This document shows positions 25,717 through 33,223 of a DNA stretch of 64,000 nt, in pieces (position 1 is the stretch's first letter; every line of letters starts with the position of its first letter). The stretch comes from Gammaproteobacteria bacterium. Its GTDB lineage: Bacteria > Pseudomonadota > Gammaproteobacteria > Ga0077536. Location of the stretch: contig JACKNH010000006.1 of NCBI GenBank assembly GCA_024234975.1, positions 1 through 64,000 on the forward strand, given 5' to 3'. The notes under the pieces are model-generated. The model searched no databases. It was not told where the DNA came from and was given only the letters and a program-made list of their open reading frames with translations. The position numbers were made by a program, and so were the translations under genes.

Positions 25717-26517
25717 ATGATGAAAAGCCTGGGAAGATTGTTTGGCATTTTCGCCATCGTCATCAGCGGGTCGGCAGCGGCGCAGACCGCTGCCGAACTG
25801 CGCGGTGGCTGGGTTGCTGACATCGATGGCACGAGGCACATCTATATCGTGAAGATCGAGGAAGACCGCATCACGGGTGGCCTTTACTGCCACGACTGCC
25901 TTGATTTCGACAATGTCGCCTTTATCCGTGAAGGCACGATGAGCAATGGCGTACTGGATTTCACGGTACTGCACGATCGCGGCCTCAACGCGCCTTACGT
26001 GCGAAAAGTTCACGCTGAACTCGTCAATGGCAAGCTGATGCTGTCCAGCGAAGGAGGCCCCACGGCCAATGCGAGTGTCGTCGCCTACGAACGCCAGCCA
26101 AGGGTGGGTTTACGCCCGCGGCTGAACCTGCCGGAGTTCAATCCATCCGGTCCGGGCGAAAACCTCTCGGTTGACAAGGTTTCGGGGCGCTGGGTTGCCT
26201 ACTCCGGACTGGGTGACCGCAAGCAGTACATGATGCTGCGTTCGGTTGATGGCGAGATCAAGGGCCTGGTATGCGGTCCCTGTCTGAACGTCCACCAGAT
26301 GGGTCCCATCGAGCATGGCACCATCAACGGCGATGACCTGTATATCGAAATCATGCACGAAGATACCGGAACGCCGGAAGGCCTCAATAACGCACCCAAC
26401 TACAACATGGTCCACATCACCATCGTTGACAACGAAATGCACATGACCTCGACCACCAATACCAACCCGCCCGATACGCCGGTGTTCAAGATGATGTTTG
26501 TCGGTCCGCTGAAGTAA
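25717..26517 (+). CDS. Secreted two-repeat protein with paired cysteines, unknown function
   Basis: A 266-residue exported protein. ATG 25717 follows CAGGAAGG and gives a signal peptide (LFGIFAIVISGSAAAQ). The mature part is an internal duplication: GGWVADIDG...TGGLYCHDC...REGTMSNGVLDFTV (about 23-105) and GRWVAYSGL...KGLVCGPC...EHGTINGDDLYIEI (about 140-215). Each copy has a C-x2-C pair at the same place. It lies 25 bp after the PQQ dehydrogenase gene and 12 bp before the Pht5-like gene, so it belongs to the same operon. A role as periplasmic partner of the dehydrogenase is a guess. No family was recognised. Confidence 0.65.
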   Translation: MMKSLGRLFGIFAIVISGSAAAQTAAELRGGWVADIDGTRHIYIVKIEEDRITGGLYCHDCLDFDNVAFIREGTMSNGVLDFTVLHDRGLNAPYVRKVHAELVNGKLMLSSEGGPTANASVVAYERQPRVGLRPRLNLPEFNPSGPGENLSVDKVSGRWVAYSGLGDRKQYMMLRSVDGEIKGLVCGPCLNVHQMGPIEHGTINGDDLYIEIMHEDTGTPEGLNNAPNYNMVHITIVDNEMHMTSTTNTNPPDTPVFKMMFVGPLK

Positions 26518-26529
26518 CAGGGCAGGCCG

Positions 26530-27528
26530 ATGCAAAGCAATCTCAGGTTGTCGATTGCGATGGGCGATTACGACCGGACGCGCGCCCTGAGCGACGGCGT
26601 TGTACAGATCGATGGCGTGGACCCGGTATTCCTGCGCCTGACCCCGGAGGAGATGTTCTTCCGCTCGTTCCGGCATGTGGATTTCGATGTTGCCGAGCTA
26701 TCGCTGTCGACTTTCACCTTGCGCACCAGCCGCGGTGACAATCCCTACATCGGTATCCCGGTATTCCCTTCAAGGGCGTTCCGACACACCTCGATAGTCG
26801 TGCGGAACGACCGCGGCATCGACCAGCCGGCAGACCTCAAGGGCAGGAAGCTGGGCACGCCGGAATACCAGCTCAGCGCCTGCGTCTGGGCCAGGGCCCT
26901 GCTGGAAGACGAGTACGGGGTCAAACCATCGGATATCGACTGGGTACGCGGCGGTTTGGAACAGCCTGACCGTGTAGAGAAGGTACGCCTGGCACTGCCG
27001 GAAGGAATTCGTTTGTCCTCCGCCCCGGCCGGGCAAACGCTGTCCGCCATGCTGGACGCGGGAGAACTGGACGGCATCGTCAGTCCCCGGCTGCCTGCCG
27101 GATTCGGCCAGCCGGGTTCACGCCTGAAATGGTTGTTTGAAGACCCTATGGCCACCGCAACCGACTACTATCGCCGCACTGCCGTTTTTCCGGTCATGCA
27201 TCTGATTGGCATCCGCCGGGAACTTGTGGCAGAACATCGCTGGTTGCCGGCGACCCTGTACAAGGCATTCGAGCAGGCAAAACAGCACGCACTGCAACGC
27301 CTGTCCGATACCTCCGCCACAAAGGTAACCTTGCCCTTCGTCGAAGAACAGCTGCAGGCAGCCATCAGCCTGATGGGGCGGGACTACTGGTCGTACGGTT
27401 TGACCGAGAGTAACCGGCAGACTCTCGAAACATTCCTGCGCCACCACCATAACCAGGGGTTGTCGCAGCGCCGGGTAGCGGTCGACGAGCTGTTCCATCC
27501 CGCAGCCACGGAGTTGTTCAAGATTTGA
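26530..27528 (+). CDS. 4,5-Dihydroxyphthalate decarboxylase (Pht5)-like protein
   Basis: A 332-residue cytosolic protein with the fold of ABC substrate-binding proteins but no signal peptide. N-terminal LRLSIAMGDYDRTRALSDG, the early FDVAELSLSTFTL and YIGIPVFPSRAFRHTSIVV, then LKGRKLGTPEYQLSACVWAR are typical of the Pht5 group, which decarboxylates 4,5-dihydroxyphthalate to protocatechuate. Other members of the family are poorly characterised and may act on different ring or chain acids. It starts 12 bp after the two-repeat protein gene. With no phthalate dioxygenase near, I take the family as certain and the substrate as unknown. Confidence 0.78.
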   Translation: MQSNLRLSIAMGDYDRTRALSDGVVQIDGVDPVFLRLTPEEMFFRSFRHVDFDVAELSLSTFTLRTSRGDNPYIGIPVFPSRAFRHTSIVVRNDRGIDQPADLKGRKLGTPEYQLSACVWARALLEDEYGVKPSDIDWVRGGLEQPDRVEKVRLALPEGIRLSSAPAGQTLSAMLDAGELDGIVSPRLPAGFGQPGSRLKWLFEDPMATATDYYRRTAVFPVMHLIGIRRELVAEHRWLPATLYKAFEQAKQHALQRLSDTSATKVTLPFVEEQLQAAISLMGRDYWSYGLTESNRQTLETFLRHHHNQGLSQRRVAVDELFHPAATELFKI

Positions 27529-27601
27529 GCGCGCGGCGTTTCCCGGAACCGCCGTGGGTGATGAACGACGTCGCGCCCTGGCCTTGCCGGAGTGAGCAGC
27601 C

Positions 27602-28561
27602 GTGATTGAATCGCGAATACAGCGGGAAACCCTGAGCCTAGAACTGGTCGCCCAGGGGCTGCAGTTTCCAGAGGGTCCTGTTGCGCTGTCCGACGGCTCG
27701 GTCCTGTTGGTGGAAATCCGCCGGAAGACGCTTACGCGGGTCACAGCCGACGGGCAGGTATCGATCGTTGCCGACGTCGGCGGCGGCCCGAATGGCCTCG
27801 CGATAGGGCCCGATTGCGCAGTCTACATCGCCAACAACGGTGGGCCGGAATGGCGCCAGCGACCCGATGGCATGTTCGTCTCCGCAGGATTGGGCGCCGC
27901 TTACGAGGGCGGCAGTATCCAGCGCGTTGACCTCGGCAGCGGAACCGTCACCACGATTTACACCGCGTGCGACGGCAGAAAACTACGCTGGCCCAATGAC
28001 CTGGTGTTCGATAGCACTGGCGGGTTCTGGTTCACGGACTCGGGCACGAAAGCCGTCAATGGACAGATGGAGTTGGGGCAGATCTTTTATGCCCGGCCCG
28101 ACGGCTCGGAAATTACCCGGGTTCGCGAAGGCATGATCGTGCCGAATGGCATCGGCTTGTCCGCCGACGAACGCACGCTGTATGTCGCCGAAACCCTGAC
28201 CAGCCGCCTCTGGGCATTCGATGTGATACGTCCTGGCGTCCTCGCGCCGCCGGACGATATTTACGCCGCCGAAAGGCGGGACAAGGTGCTCGGCCCGCTC
28301 AGCGGCTTTCAGATGCTGGACAGCCTGGCGGTCGAGGCAGATGGAAAAATCTGCGTCGGAACACTCGTCAACGGCGGTATCACCATCTTCGATCCCGCCA
28401 GCGACGAAATCGGACATCTGCCGCTGCCGGACCGGATGGTCACCAACATCTGCTTCGGCGGACCTGACATGCGGGACGCCTGGATCACTGCCGCAGGCAC
28501 CGGCCGGCTCTACAAGTGCCGCTGGCCACGTCCGGGCTTGAAGCTTCGCTATAACGTTTGA
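27602..28561 (+). CDS. SMP-30/gluconolactonase-family lactonase
   Basis: A 319-residue six-bladed propeller hydrolase. It starts at GTG 27602 with GGAG upstream. Metal-site residues are placed as in the family: E in FPEGPVALSDGSVLLVEI (about 23-40), N in YIANNGG and in LRWPNDLVFDSTGGFWFTDSG (parts: RWPNDLVFDSTGG, about 125), and D in LSADERTLYVAET. Members open lactones, from gluconolactone to muconolactone-like or aryl lactones. It closes the four-gene unit that begins with the PQQ dehydrogenase. A lactone formed by periplasmic or cytosolic oxidation is a fitting substrate, but this is inferred. It converges with the FAD dehydrogenase gene. Confidence 0.83.
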   Translation: MIESRIQRETLSLELVAQGLQFPEGPVALSDGSVLLVEIRRKTLTRVTADGQVSIVADVGGGPNGLAIGPDCAVYIANNGGPEWRQRPDGMFVSAGLGAAYEGGSIQRVDLGSGTVTTIYTACDGRKLRWPNDLVFDSTGGFWFTDSGTKAVNGQMELGQIFYARPDGSEITRVREGMIVPNGIGLSADERTLYVAETLTSRLWAFDVIRPGVLAPPDDIYAAERRDKVLGPLSGFQMLDSLAVEADGKICVGTLVNGGITIFDPASDEIGHLPLPDRMVTNICFGGPDMRDAWITAAGTGRLYKCRWPRPGLKLRYNV

Positions 28562-28586
28562 CGATGCCCGTCGCAGGGGTGCCAGG

Positions 28587-30008
28587 TCAGCGAGGTTGGT
28601 TGCCGCCAAACCTGGCGGCGGCTTCGCCGGCCAACAATCCAAAGACCACTGCCTTCGATAGACCACCCGTATAGGCCGTGTTGGGTCCACCCTCAAGGCC
28701 GCCCGTCGAGGCGCCGGCCGCGTAAAGGCCGGGGATCGGCTGGTCGTTTGCATCCAGGGCGCGTGCTGCACCATCAATCGCGATCCCACCCATCGAATAG
28801 GTGATACCCGCGCAAACCGGCACCGCGAGCAATGGTACCTCTGCAATCGGCAGGGGACGAAAGCGGTTGCTCGTACGCGGCGGGTCGAGTGAGTTCAATG
28901 TCCCCCGCGCCACCGCTTCGTTGTAGTGCCTGACGGTGTCACCCAGTGCTGTTGCTGGCAGACCCGTCTTCGCGGCAAGGTCCTCGATACTGTCTGCGGT
29001 GATCACCTTGCCGCCGGCCTTCTCGAGGTTGGGATTCGGCCCCATCACTGCCTCGCGGGCCGGCCCGCGCCATGCAGCGGCGTCGCAGATGACCGTGCAG
29101 CCATGCGGGTCTTCGAGCTTGGCGATCATGTTGGCAATCGAGACGCCGCCCAACCCTTCGTCAAATACCCGTTGACCGCCACCGTTCACGACCACGCCAG
29201 AGACGGCCATGCTGTCGATCATCGGATGCGGCCACAGACGTTCATTGTTGATCACGTCGCGATGCAGGACGTGCCCGTAGAACTTGTCCATCCCGACAAG
29301 CTTCGCGCCGACGGCCGCGGCAATCCTGATGCCGTCGCCGCGCCCGGTCCCGGCGTTGCGCTGGAACAGTTTCTCCGGCGCCGGGGAGATATACTGGCCG
29401 ACCATGTCCTGGTTGGCCTGGAAGCCACCATCGGCAATCACAACGGCGCCTGTCCGCAGCCGACTCACGCTGCCGTCGATTTCAACCTCGACGCCCGTAC
29501 AGCATCCCGCTTCCATGACAATGGAGAGCACCCGGGCACCCCGCCGGAGCGTGCCGCCGCGTTCGGCCAGCCGCTCGGACAAGGTGCGCAGCAATACGTC
29601 GCCGCCGCGTCCCTTCCAGTGCATACCGAATTGCTGCAACCGGGGCGGCGCCAGTACTGTCCCCAGCTCGGGCGTCGGTCCGCCACGGATGAAGCGGATC
29701 CCTTGTGAGCGCAACCAGTCTACGGAGCGGACGGCATTCCCGGCCAGCGCATCAACCAGCTCGGGCCGCGCGAAACCCTGGCTGGCATTGTGGATATTCT
29801 TCCGCGCCTCATCCTCACTGAGCCGGATATCGTGCATCGCGACGTGGAAAATTCCGCCGGTGATACGCGAATTGCACAGATAGCTTTCGTCATCCGTCGC
29901 TTCCAGCACCAGCGGTTTCAGGCCGAGCTCCGCCGCCCTGCATGCGGCTGCCAGGCCGGCCAGCCCACCGCCGATTACCACCAGGTCCTGTTTCTCATCG
30001 ACACGCAT
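28587..30008 (-). CDS. FAD-dependent dehydrogenase, fumarate reductase/TcuA-like
   Basis: A 473-residue flavoprotein. ATG 30008 (MRVDEKQDLVV) places the FAD loop VIGGGLAGLAAACRAAELG at the N-terminus as expected; a longer frame to 30080 is not needed. Other marks are LEATDD for the ribose, VVIADGGFQANQDM, the active-site stretch MDKFYGHVLHRDV and the C-terminal GLYAAGASTGGLEGGPNTAYTGG (parts: AAGASTGGLEGG). The family (FAD_binding_2) includes tricarballylate dehydrogenase, 3-ketosteroid dehydrogenases and fumarate reductases, which add or remove hydrogen across C-C bonds next to carboxyl or keto groups. Operator copy 6 lies 81 bp upstream, between it and the small membrane protein gene. Confidence 0.83.
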   Translation of the reverse strand: MRVDEKQDLVVIGGGLAGLAAACRAAELGLKPLVLEATDDESYLCNSRITGGIFHVAMHDIRLSEDEARKNIHNASQGFARPELVDALAGNAVRSVDWLRSQGIRFIRGGPTPELGTVLAPPRLQQFGMHWKGRGGDVLLRTLSERLAERGGTLRRGARVLSIVMEAGCCTGVEVEIDGSVSRLRTGAVVIADGGFQANQDMVGQYISPAPEKLFQRNAGTGRGDGIRIAAAVGAKLVGMDKFYGHVLHRDVINNERLWPHPMIDSMAVSGVVVNGGGQRVFDEGLGGVSIANMIAKLEDPHGCTVICDAAAWRGPAREAVMGPNPNLEKAGGKVITADSIEDLAAKTGLPATALGDTVRHYNEAVARGTLNSLDPPRTSNRFRPLPIAEVPLLAVPVCAGITYSMGGIAIDGAARALDANDQPIPGLYAAGASTGGLEGGPNTAYTGGLSKAVVFGLLAGEAAARFGGNQPR

Positions 30009-30088
30009 TTGCGATTGACCCCTTGTCTGAAAATGAACGATGGACAACGACTGGCCTGTCAGGCCTGCCAGCACGCGCAATTTTATTG

Positions 30089-30101
30089 TCAGTGCTATGA
30101 T
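30089..30101 (+). promoter_or_regulatory. Island operator, copy 6 (TCAGTGCTATGAT)
   Basis: The site lies between the divergent FAD dehydrogenase and small membrane protein genes, and its core is identical to copy 5. Either or both promoters could be controlled. Confidence 0.62.
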
Positions 30102-30227
30102 TTTTCACTATACAATCGGAGATGGCGAACCCGGTAAGGCCTTGCCTTATAGTGATTGCGCAGCATGCTGCAGGACGGGCTGCGGGCTGCCAGGTCCGCG
30201 GCAATTTCGACGAAAAGGAGCGGTTTC

Positions 30228-30458
30228 ATGAACAACGAGCCCAGCTATGCCCTGGTGCATTTCAGTCTGAAGCACCGCGTACTGCTGCTGATCCTGGCGG
30301 CGCTGATGCCGGTCCTGCTGATAGCGCTGATCGCATGGCCGGACTTGACCGCCACGATGGTCATTGCAGGCGTGATCGCCGGGGGGGCAGCCGTGTTCTG
30401 CATGCAGTTGTTCATCGAAATTGTTGCCGTCATCGCTGAAACGCTGCTGCCCCGCTGA
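30228..30458 (+). CDS. Small two-helix membrane protein, unknown function
   Basis: A 76-residue protein. ATG 30228 follows a strong AAAAGGAG 7 nt upstream; longer frames lack this. Two hydrophobic helices cover about residues 18-37 (VLLLILAALMPVLLIALIAW) and 41-68 (ATMVIAGVIAGGAAVFCMQLF), with a short polar start (MNNEPSYALVHFSLKHR). No family was recognised. It lies 127 bp after operator copy 6 and converges with the CMD-like gene 3 bp away. A helper subunit or a leaky ORF of the membrane-peptide type are both possible; the good ribosome binding site argues that it is translated. Confidence 0.55.
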   Translation: MNNEPSYALVHFSLKHRVLLLILAALMPVLLIALIAWPDLTATMVIAGVIAGGAAVFCMQLFIEIVAVIAETLLPR

Positions 30459-30461
30459 ACG

Positions 30462-31034
30462 CTACCGGGCCTCCCGCAGGTCGGCGAAAACGTCGCCTTC
30501 ACGGATATGTGAGGCGACTTCGAAGGCAACGATAGTCATCGAAATAAGCGCGTAATAGCCAAGGATGCCAACCAGTTCGACCGCCCCTTGTTCACCTATG
30601 GCATGGACCAGCCCCGCATAGTTGTCCGCAGATGTCCGGCGCTCATGCCACAACTGAAGCGTGAAACGATACACCGCCTGTTCGGCGGGAGTTTCGAAGC
30701 GTGGTCCGTTCTGTTGGCGTATCGCTTCAATCGTTGTGGCATCGAGGCCCATCCGCAACGCTTCCGATTCGTGCAGGTCCCATTCCAGTGCAGCCTGCCA
30801 GTGCGCTGCGGTCGTCAGGATGGCGATCTCGATCAGCCGTGGCTCCACGGTGGTCTCGAAACGGCAGAATCGGCCCAGTTCCTGCGCCTTGTCGGCGAGG
30901 ACCGGGCTGCGCAACCAGGCCCAGTGCGGTGCCCCGATCTGCCGGCGCGGGCCCGAGGCAATACGATCGTAGACCGCACGCTGTGAAGCGGTCAGGCACT
31001 CGAGCGGGATGGGGGGCATTCGTGGTGGAGTCAT
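30462..31034 (-). CDS. Carboxymuconolactone decarboxylase-like protein (2)
   Basis: A 190-residue AhpD/CMD-superfamily protein. I use ATG 31034 (MTPPRMPP) rather than the GTG five codons upstream. The core ETTVEPRLIEIAILTTAAHWQAALEWDLHE (parts: LIEIAILTTAAHWQAALEW) keeps the E-x6-A-x7-EW-x2-H signature; no CxxC is present. By-eye alignment with the protein at 11544-12155 is good through the core, so the island carries two diverged copies, one in each half. Operator copy 7 lies 84 bp upstream, shared with the divergent GST gene. The reaction is unknown; decarboxylation or isomerisation of a ring-cleavage product is the family precedent. Confidence 0.78.
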   Translation of the reverse strand: MTPPRMPPIPLECLTASQRAVYDRIASGPRRQIGAPHWAWLRSPVLADKAQELGRFCRFETTVEPRLIEIAILTTAAHWQAALEWDLHESEALRMGLDATTIEAIRQQNGPRFETPAEQAVYRFTLQLWHERRTSADNYAGLVHAIGEQGAVELVGILGYYALISMTIVAFEVASHIREGDVFADLREAR

Positions 31035-31117
31035 CTTCTTAGCTCGCACTATACTGGCCGGATCAACCTGACTCGGTCAGGAACGGCATGGGCACCTGGT
31101 GCCCTTTAGCATATTAA

Positions 31118-31130
31118 TCATAGTTATGAT
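31118..31130 (+). promoter_or_regulatory. Island operator, copy 7 (ATCATAGTTATGAT)
   Basis: A near-perfect dyad (ATCATA, 2-bp centre, TATGAT) stands between the divergent CMD-like and GST genes, 31 bp before the GST start. Confidence 0.68.
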
Positions 31131-31160
31131 GGTCAATCTCCAGGCGGACGGATACTCCAC

Positions 31161-31769
31161 ATGATCGAATGTTACTGCGCTGCCACTACCAACAGCCGCA
31201 AGGTCCTGATGATGCTGGAGGAATGCGGCCTGGCCTATCAGCGCAGGCTGGTTGATCTTGCCGGTGGCGAACAACGCTCGGCGGCTTACCTGGCGCTGAA
31301 TCCTGCGGGGGCGGTTCCGCTGATCATCGACGCCGATGGTCCAGGCGGCGAACCGATGACCCTTGCGCAGTCCTTTGCCATCTGCCTTTACCTGGCTGAG
31401 AAATCGGGCAGGTTATTGCCCGGGGAGACCCGCCTTCGGGCCGAGGTTCTGCAGTGGTCCGCTTTTGGTGCCAGCGACCTTGCGGCCTGCACCACCGGCC
31501 TGTACCTGTTGTCACGACCCGGCGATGAACAGCAGCGTGGTCTGGCAATCATGCGCGATCGTCTGACACGCTACCTCGCCGTACTGGATGCACAGCTTGC
31601 CGGTAGCGACTTCGTCACCGGAGATTTTTCCATGGCCGATATTCTGATCTACCCTACACTGCTGGCGCCATTCGTGGTGGAAGTGCTCAGAAGCGGACGC
31701 GCTTTCAACCGGATCGAGAACTGGCTGAAACGGATGGCCGAGCGCCCGGCGATTGCGCGTGGAATGTAG
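31161..31769 (+). CDS. Glutathione S-transferase family protein (2)
   Basis: A 202-residue GST. The N-terminal half starts MIECYCAATTNSRKVLMML, with TTNSRKV at the catalytic serine position of the theta/beta-like bacterial type, NPAGAVPLIIDADG with the cis-proline, and LAQSFAICLYLAEKSG in place of the usual E-S-x-A-I (Q-S here). The helical half has FVTGDFSMADILIYP, the normal N-capping box. It differs strongly from the GST at 20433-21062, so two separate glutathione steps (isomerisation and ether or halide cleavage) are possible. It lies directly downstream of operator copy 7 and converges with the duplicated dehydrogenase gene. Confidence 0.85.
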   Translation: MIECYCAATTNSRKVLMMLEECGLAYQRRLVDLAGGEQRSAAYLALNPAGAVPLIIDADGPGGEPMTLAQSFAICLYLAEKSGRLLPGETRLRAEVLQWSAFGASDLAACTTGLYLLSRPGDEQQRGLAIMRDRLTRYLAVLDAQLAGSDFVTGDFSMADILIYPTLLAPFVVEVLRSGRAFNRIENWLKRMAERPAIARGM

Positions 31770-31787
31770 AACCATTCAATCGGTCGG

Positions 31788-33095
31788 CTATGCCCGTTCG
31801 ATGAATTTCGCACCGACTTTTTGCTCAAGCAGCAGCATCAATTCGGTAACGTCCCTGTTTGCGCCGATTTCCGTCGCGGCTTTTTTCCAGACCGCCAGGG
31901 CAGAGTCGACAAGGCCGGCCGGAAGTCCGGTACCGGCAGCCAGCTCGAGATAGCTTTGCAACCTGTCACAAGCCTTGCCGATTGAAATGCCGGAGTTGAA
32001 ACGACGGCTCAGGATTTGCGTGCCCAATATGTCTTCGCTCCAATAGCTGCGCGCAGTTCCCGCGTTGAGAAGCTCAAGCTGGATTGCGGGCTCGATGCCG
32101 CCAGCCATCCCGACTGCCACTGCCTCGCATGTCGCCGCAAGAACTGCGAATGCGATCGCATCGTCGGCGAGTTCCAGTAACTCGTGGTCACCGGCTCGTA
32201 CTGCGTCGTCCCGGCCGCCGGTTGTAGTGACTTCAGCGCCGGTAAATCTTTCGAAATATTGCACGATCGTTGCCGCATCTCCGTGGGGATCGAGCACGCT
32301 CGTGGTTCTGCCCCACAACTCCCGGGTTCCCGCGATGACGCCCTCCGGCAAGCTCGCTTCGCGATACTCTTCGAGAAAGAGATCCTGGTCCTTGAGCGCT
32401 GAAACCAGCGTCGGGCCAACGTCAAACGTTCTGTCCAGTATGTTCCTGGGCAGCTTGGTAACTGTCCCGCTGTTCCGCCCACGCCCTTGGTTGACGTAGG
32501 CGACGATATCCCTGGCCGCTAACCCTCGACCGACGGCAGCGGCGACGACCTCGCAGGACACGAGGAATGCCGTCATGCTGATGCCGTTGTTGACGAGCTT
32601 GGCCAATTGCGCCTGGCCCGCAGCAGCACCGATATACGTTGTCTTGCCACTCACGGGACTCAAGGTTTCCTCAACCCGCCGGGCGGCATCGCGGGGCCCG
32701 GCAAGCATCAGGCTGAGCGTCCCCATCCGCGCACCCAGCGGCCCACCGCTGACCGGCGCATCGACGAGCTGAATCCCCGCTGCCGCCAGTACGCAACCCA
32801 TTTCGATGATCGTGCTGCGGCCTATGGTCGACAGGTCAGCCATGATTTCGACACGGGCACCTGCTGCAATCTCTTGCGCGATCGTCAGCGAAACAGCGGG
32901 GGCAGGGAGACAGGTGATGACCAGAGTCGCCCGGTCCGCGATCTCCCGCGCAGAGGAACAGGCAGTGGCGCCCGCCTTTTCCAACAGGGCGATCGCCGCC
33001 GCGTTGACATCGTAAACGAGCAGCGGCGCGCCGTTGTCCAGCAGTTGTTCGGCAATCGCCGCACCCATATTGCCGAGCCCGACAAACCCCTGCAC
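31788..33095 (-). CDS. HIBADH-like oxidoreductase with a duplicated C-terminal domain
   Basis: A 435-residue protein, about 140 longer than normal 3-hydroxyisobutyrate dehydrogenases. GTG 33095 is the start, behind GAGGTGA. Residues 1-160 are the Rossmann domain (MQGFVGLGNMGAAIAEQLL, VDAPVSGGPLGARMG). Residues about 163-290 are the usual helical domain with the catalytic lysine (AKLVNNGISMTAFLVSCE). Residues about 300-435 repeat that domain (ELADDAIAFAVLAATCEAVAVG, then NAGTARSYWSEDI matching QGRGRNSGTVTKL), but lysine and both asparagines are replaced (ELADD for KLVNN). The extra copy thus looks catalytically dead and may mediate assembly or ligand binding. It is divergent from the AAHS transporter 2 gene across operator copy 8. 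Confidence 0.85.
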   Translation of the reverse strand: MQGFVGLGNMGAAIAEQLLDNGAPLLVYDVNAAAIALLEKAGATACSSAREIADRATLVITCLPAPAVSLTIAQEIAAGARVEIMADLSTIGRSTIIEMGCVLAAAGIQLVDAPVSGGPLGARMGTLSLMLAGPRDAARRVEETLSPVSGKTTYIGAAAGQAQLAKLVNNGISMTAFLVSCEVVAAAVGRGLAARDIVAYVNQGRGRNSGTVTKLPRNILDRTFDVGPTLVSALKDQDLFLEEYREASLPEGVIAGTRELWGRTTSVLDPHGDAATIVQYFERFTGAEVTTTGGRDDAVRAGDHELLELADDAIAFAVLAATCEAVAVGMAGGIEPAIQLELLNAGTARSYWSEDILGTQILSRRFNSGISIGKACDRLQSYLELAAGTGLPAGLVDSALAVWKKAATEIGANRDVTELMLLLEQKVGAKFIERA

Positions 33096-33121
33096 ACGTT
33101 CACCTCGAACCTACTTGTATA

Positions 33122-33134
33122 TCAGTATTATGAT
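33122..33134 (+). promoter_or_regulatory. Island operator, copy 8 (TCAGTATTATGAT)
   Basis: A consensus core with flanks TATATCAGTATTATGATAGT lies between the divergent duplicated dehydrogenase and transporter 2 genes, 27 bp from the dehydrogenase start. Confidence 0.68.
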
Positions 33135-33223
33135 AGTTAATCTTGCGCTGTTATGCCAAACGCCACTTGCCAGTTTGCCGAAGGTTTGCTTCGCAGATGC
33201 CCGACGCGGAGGCCGGGACGGCA

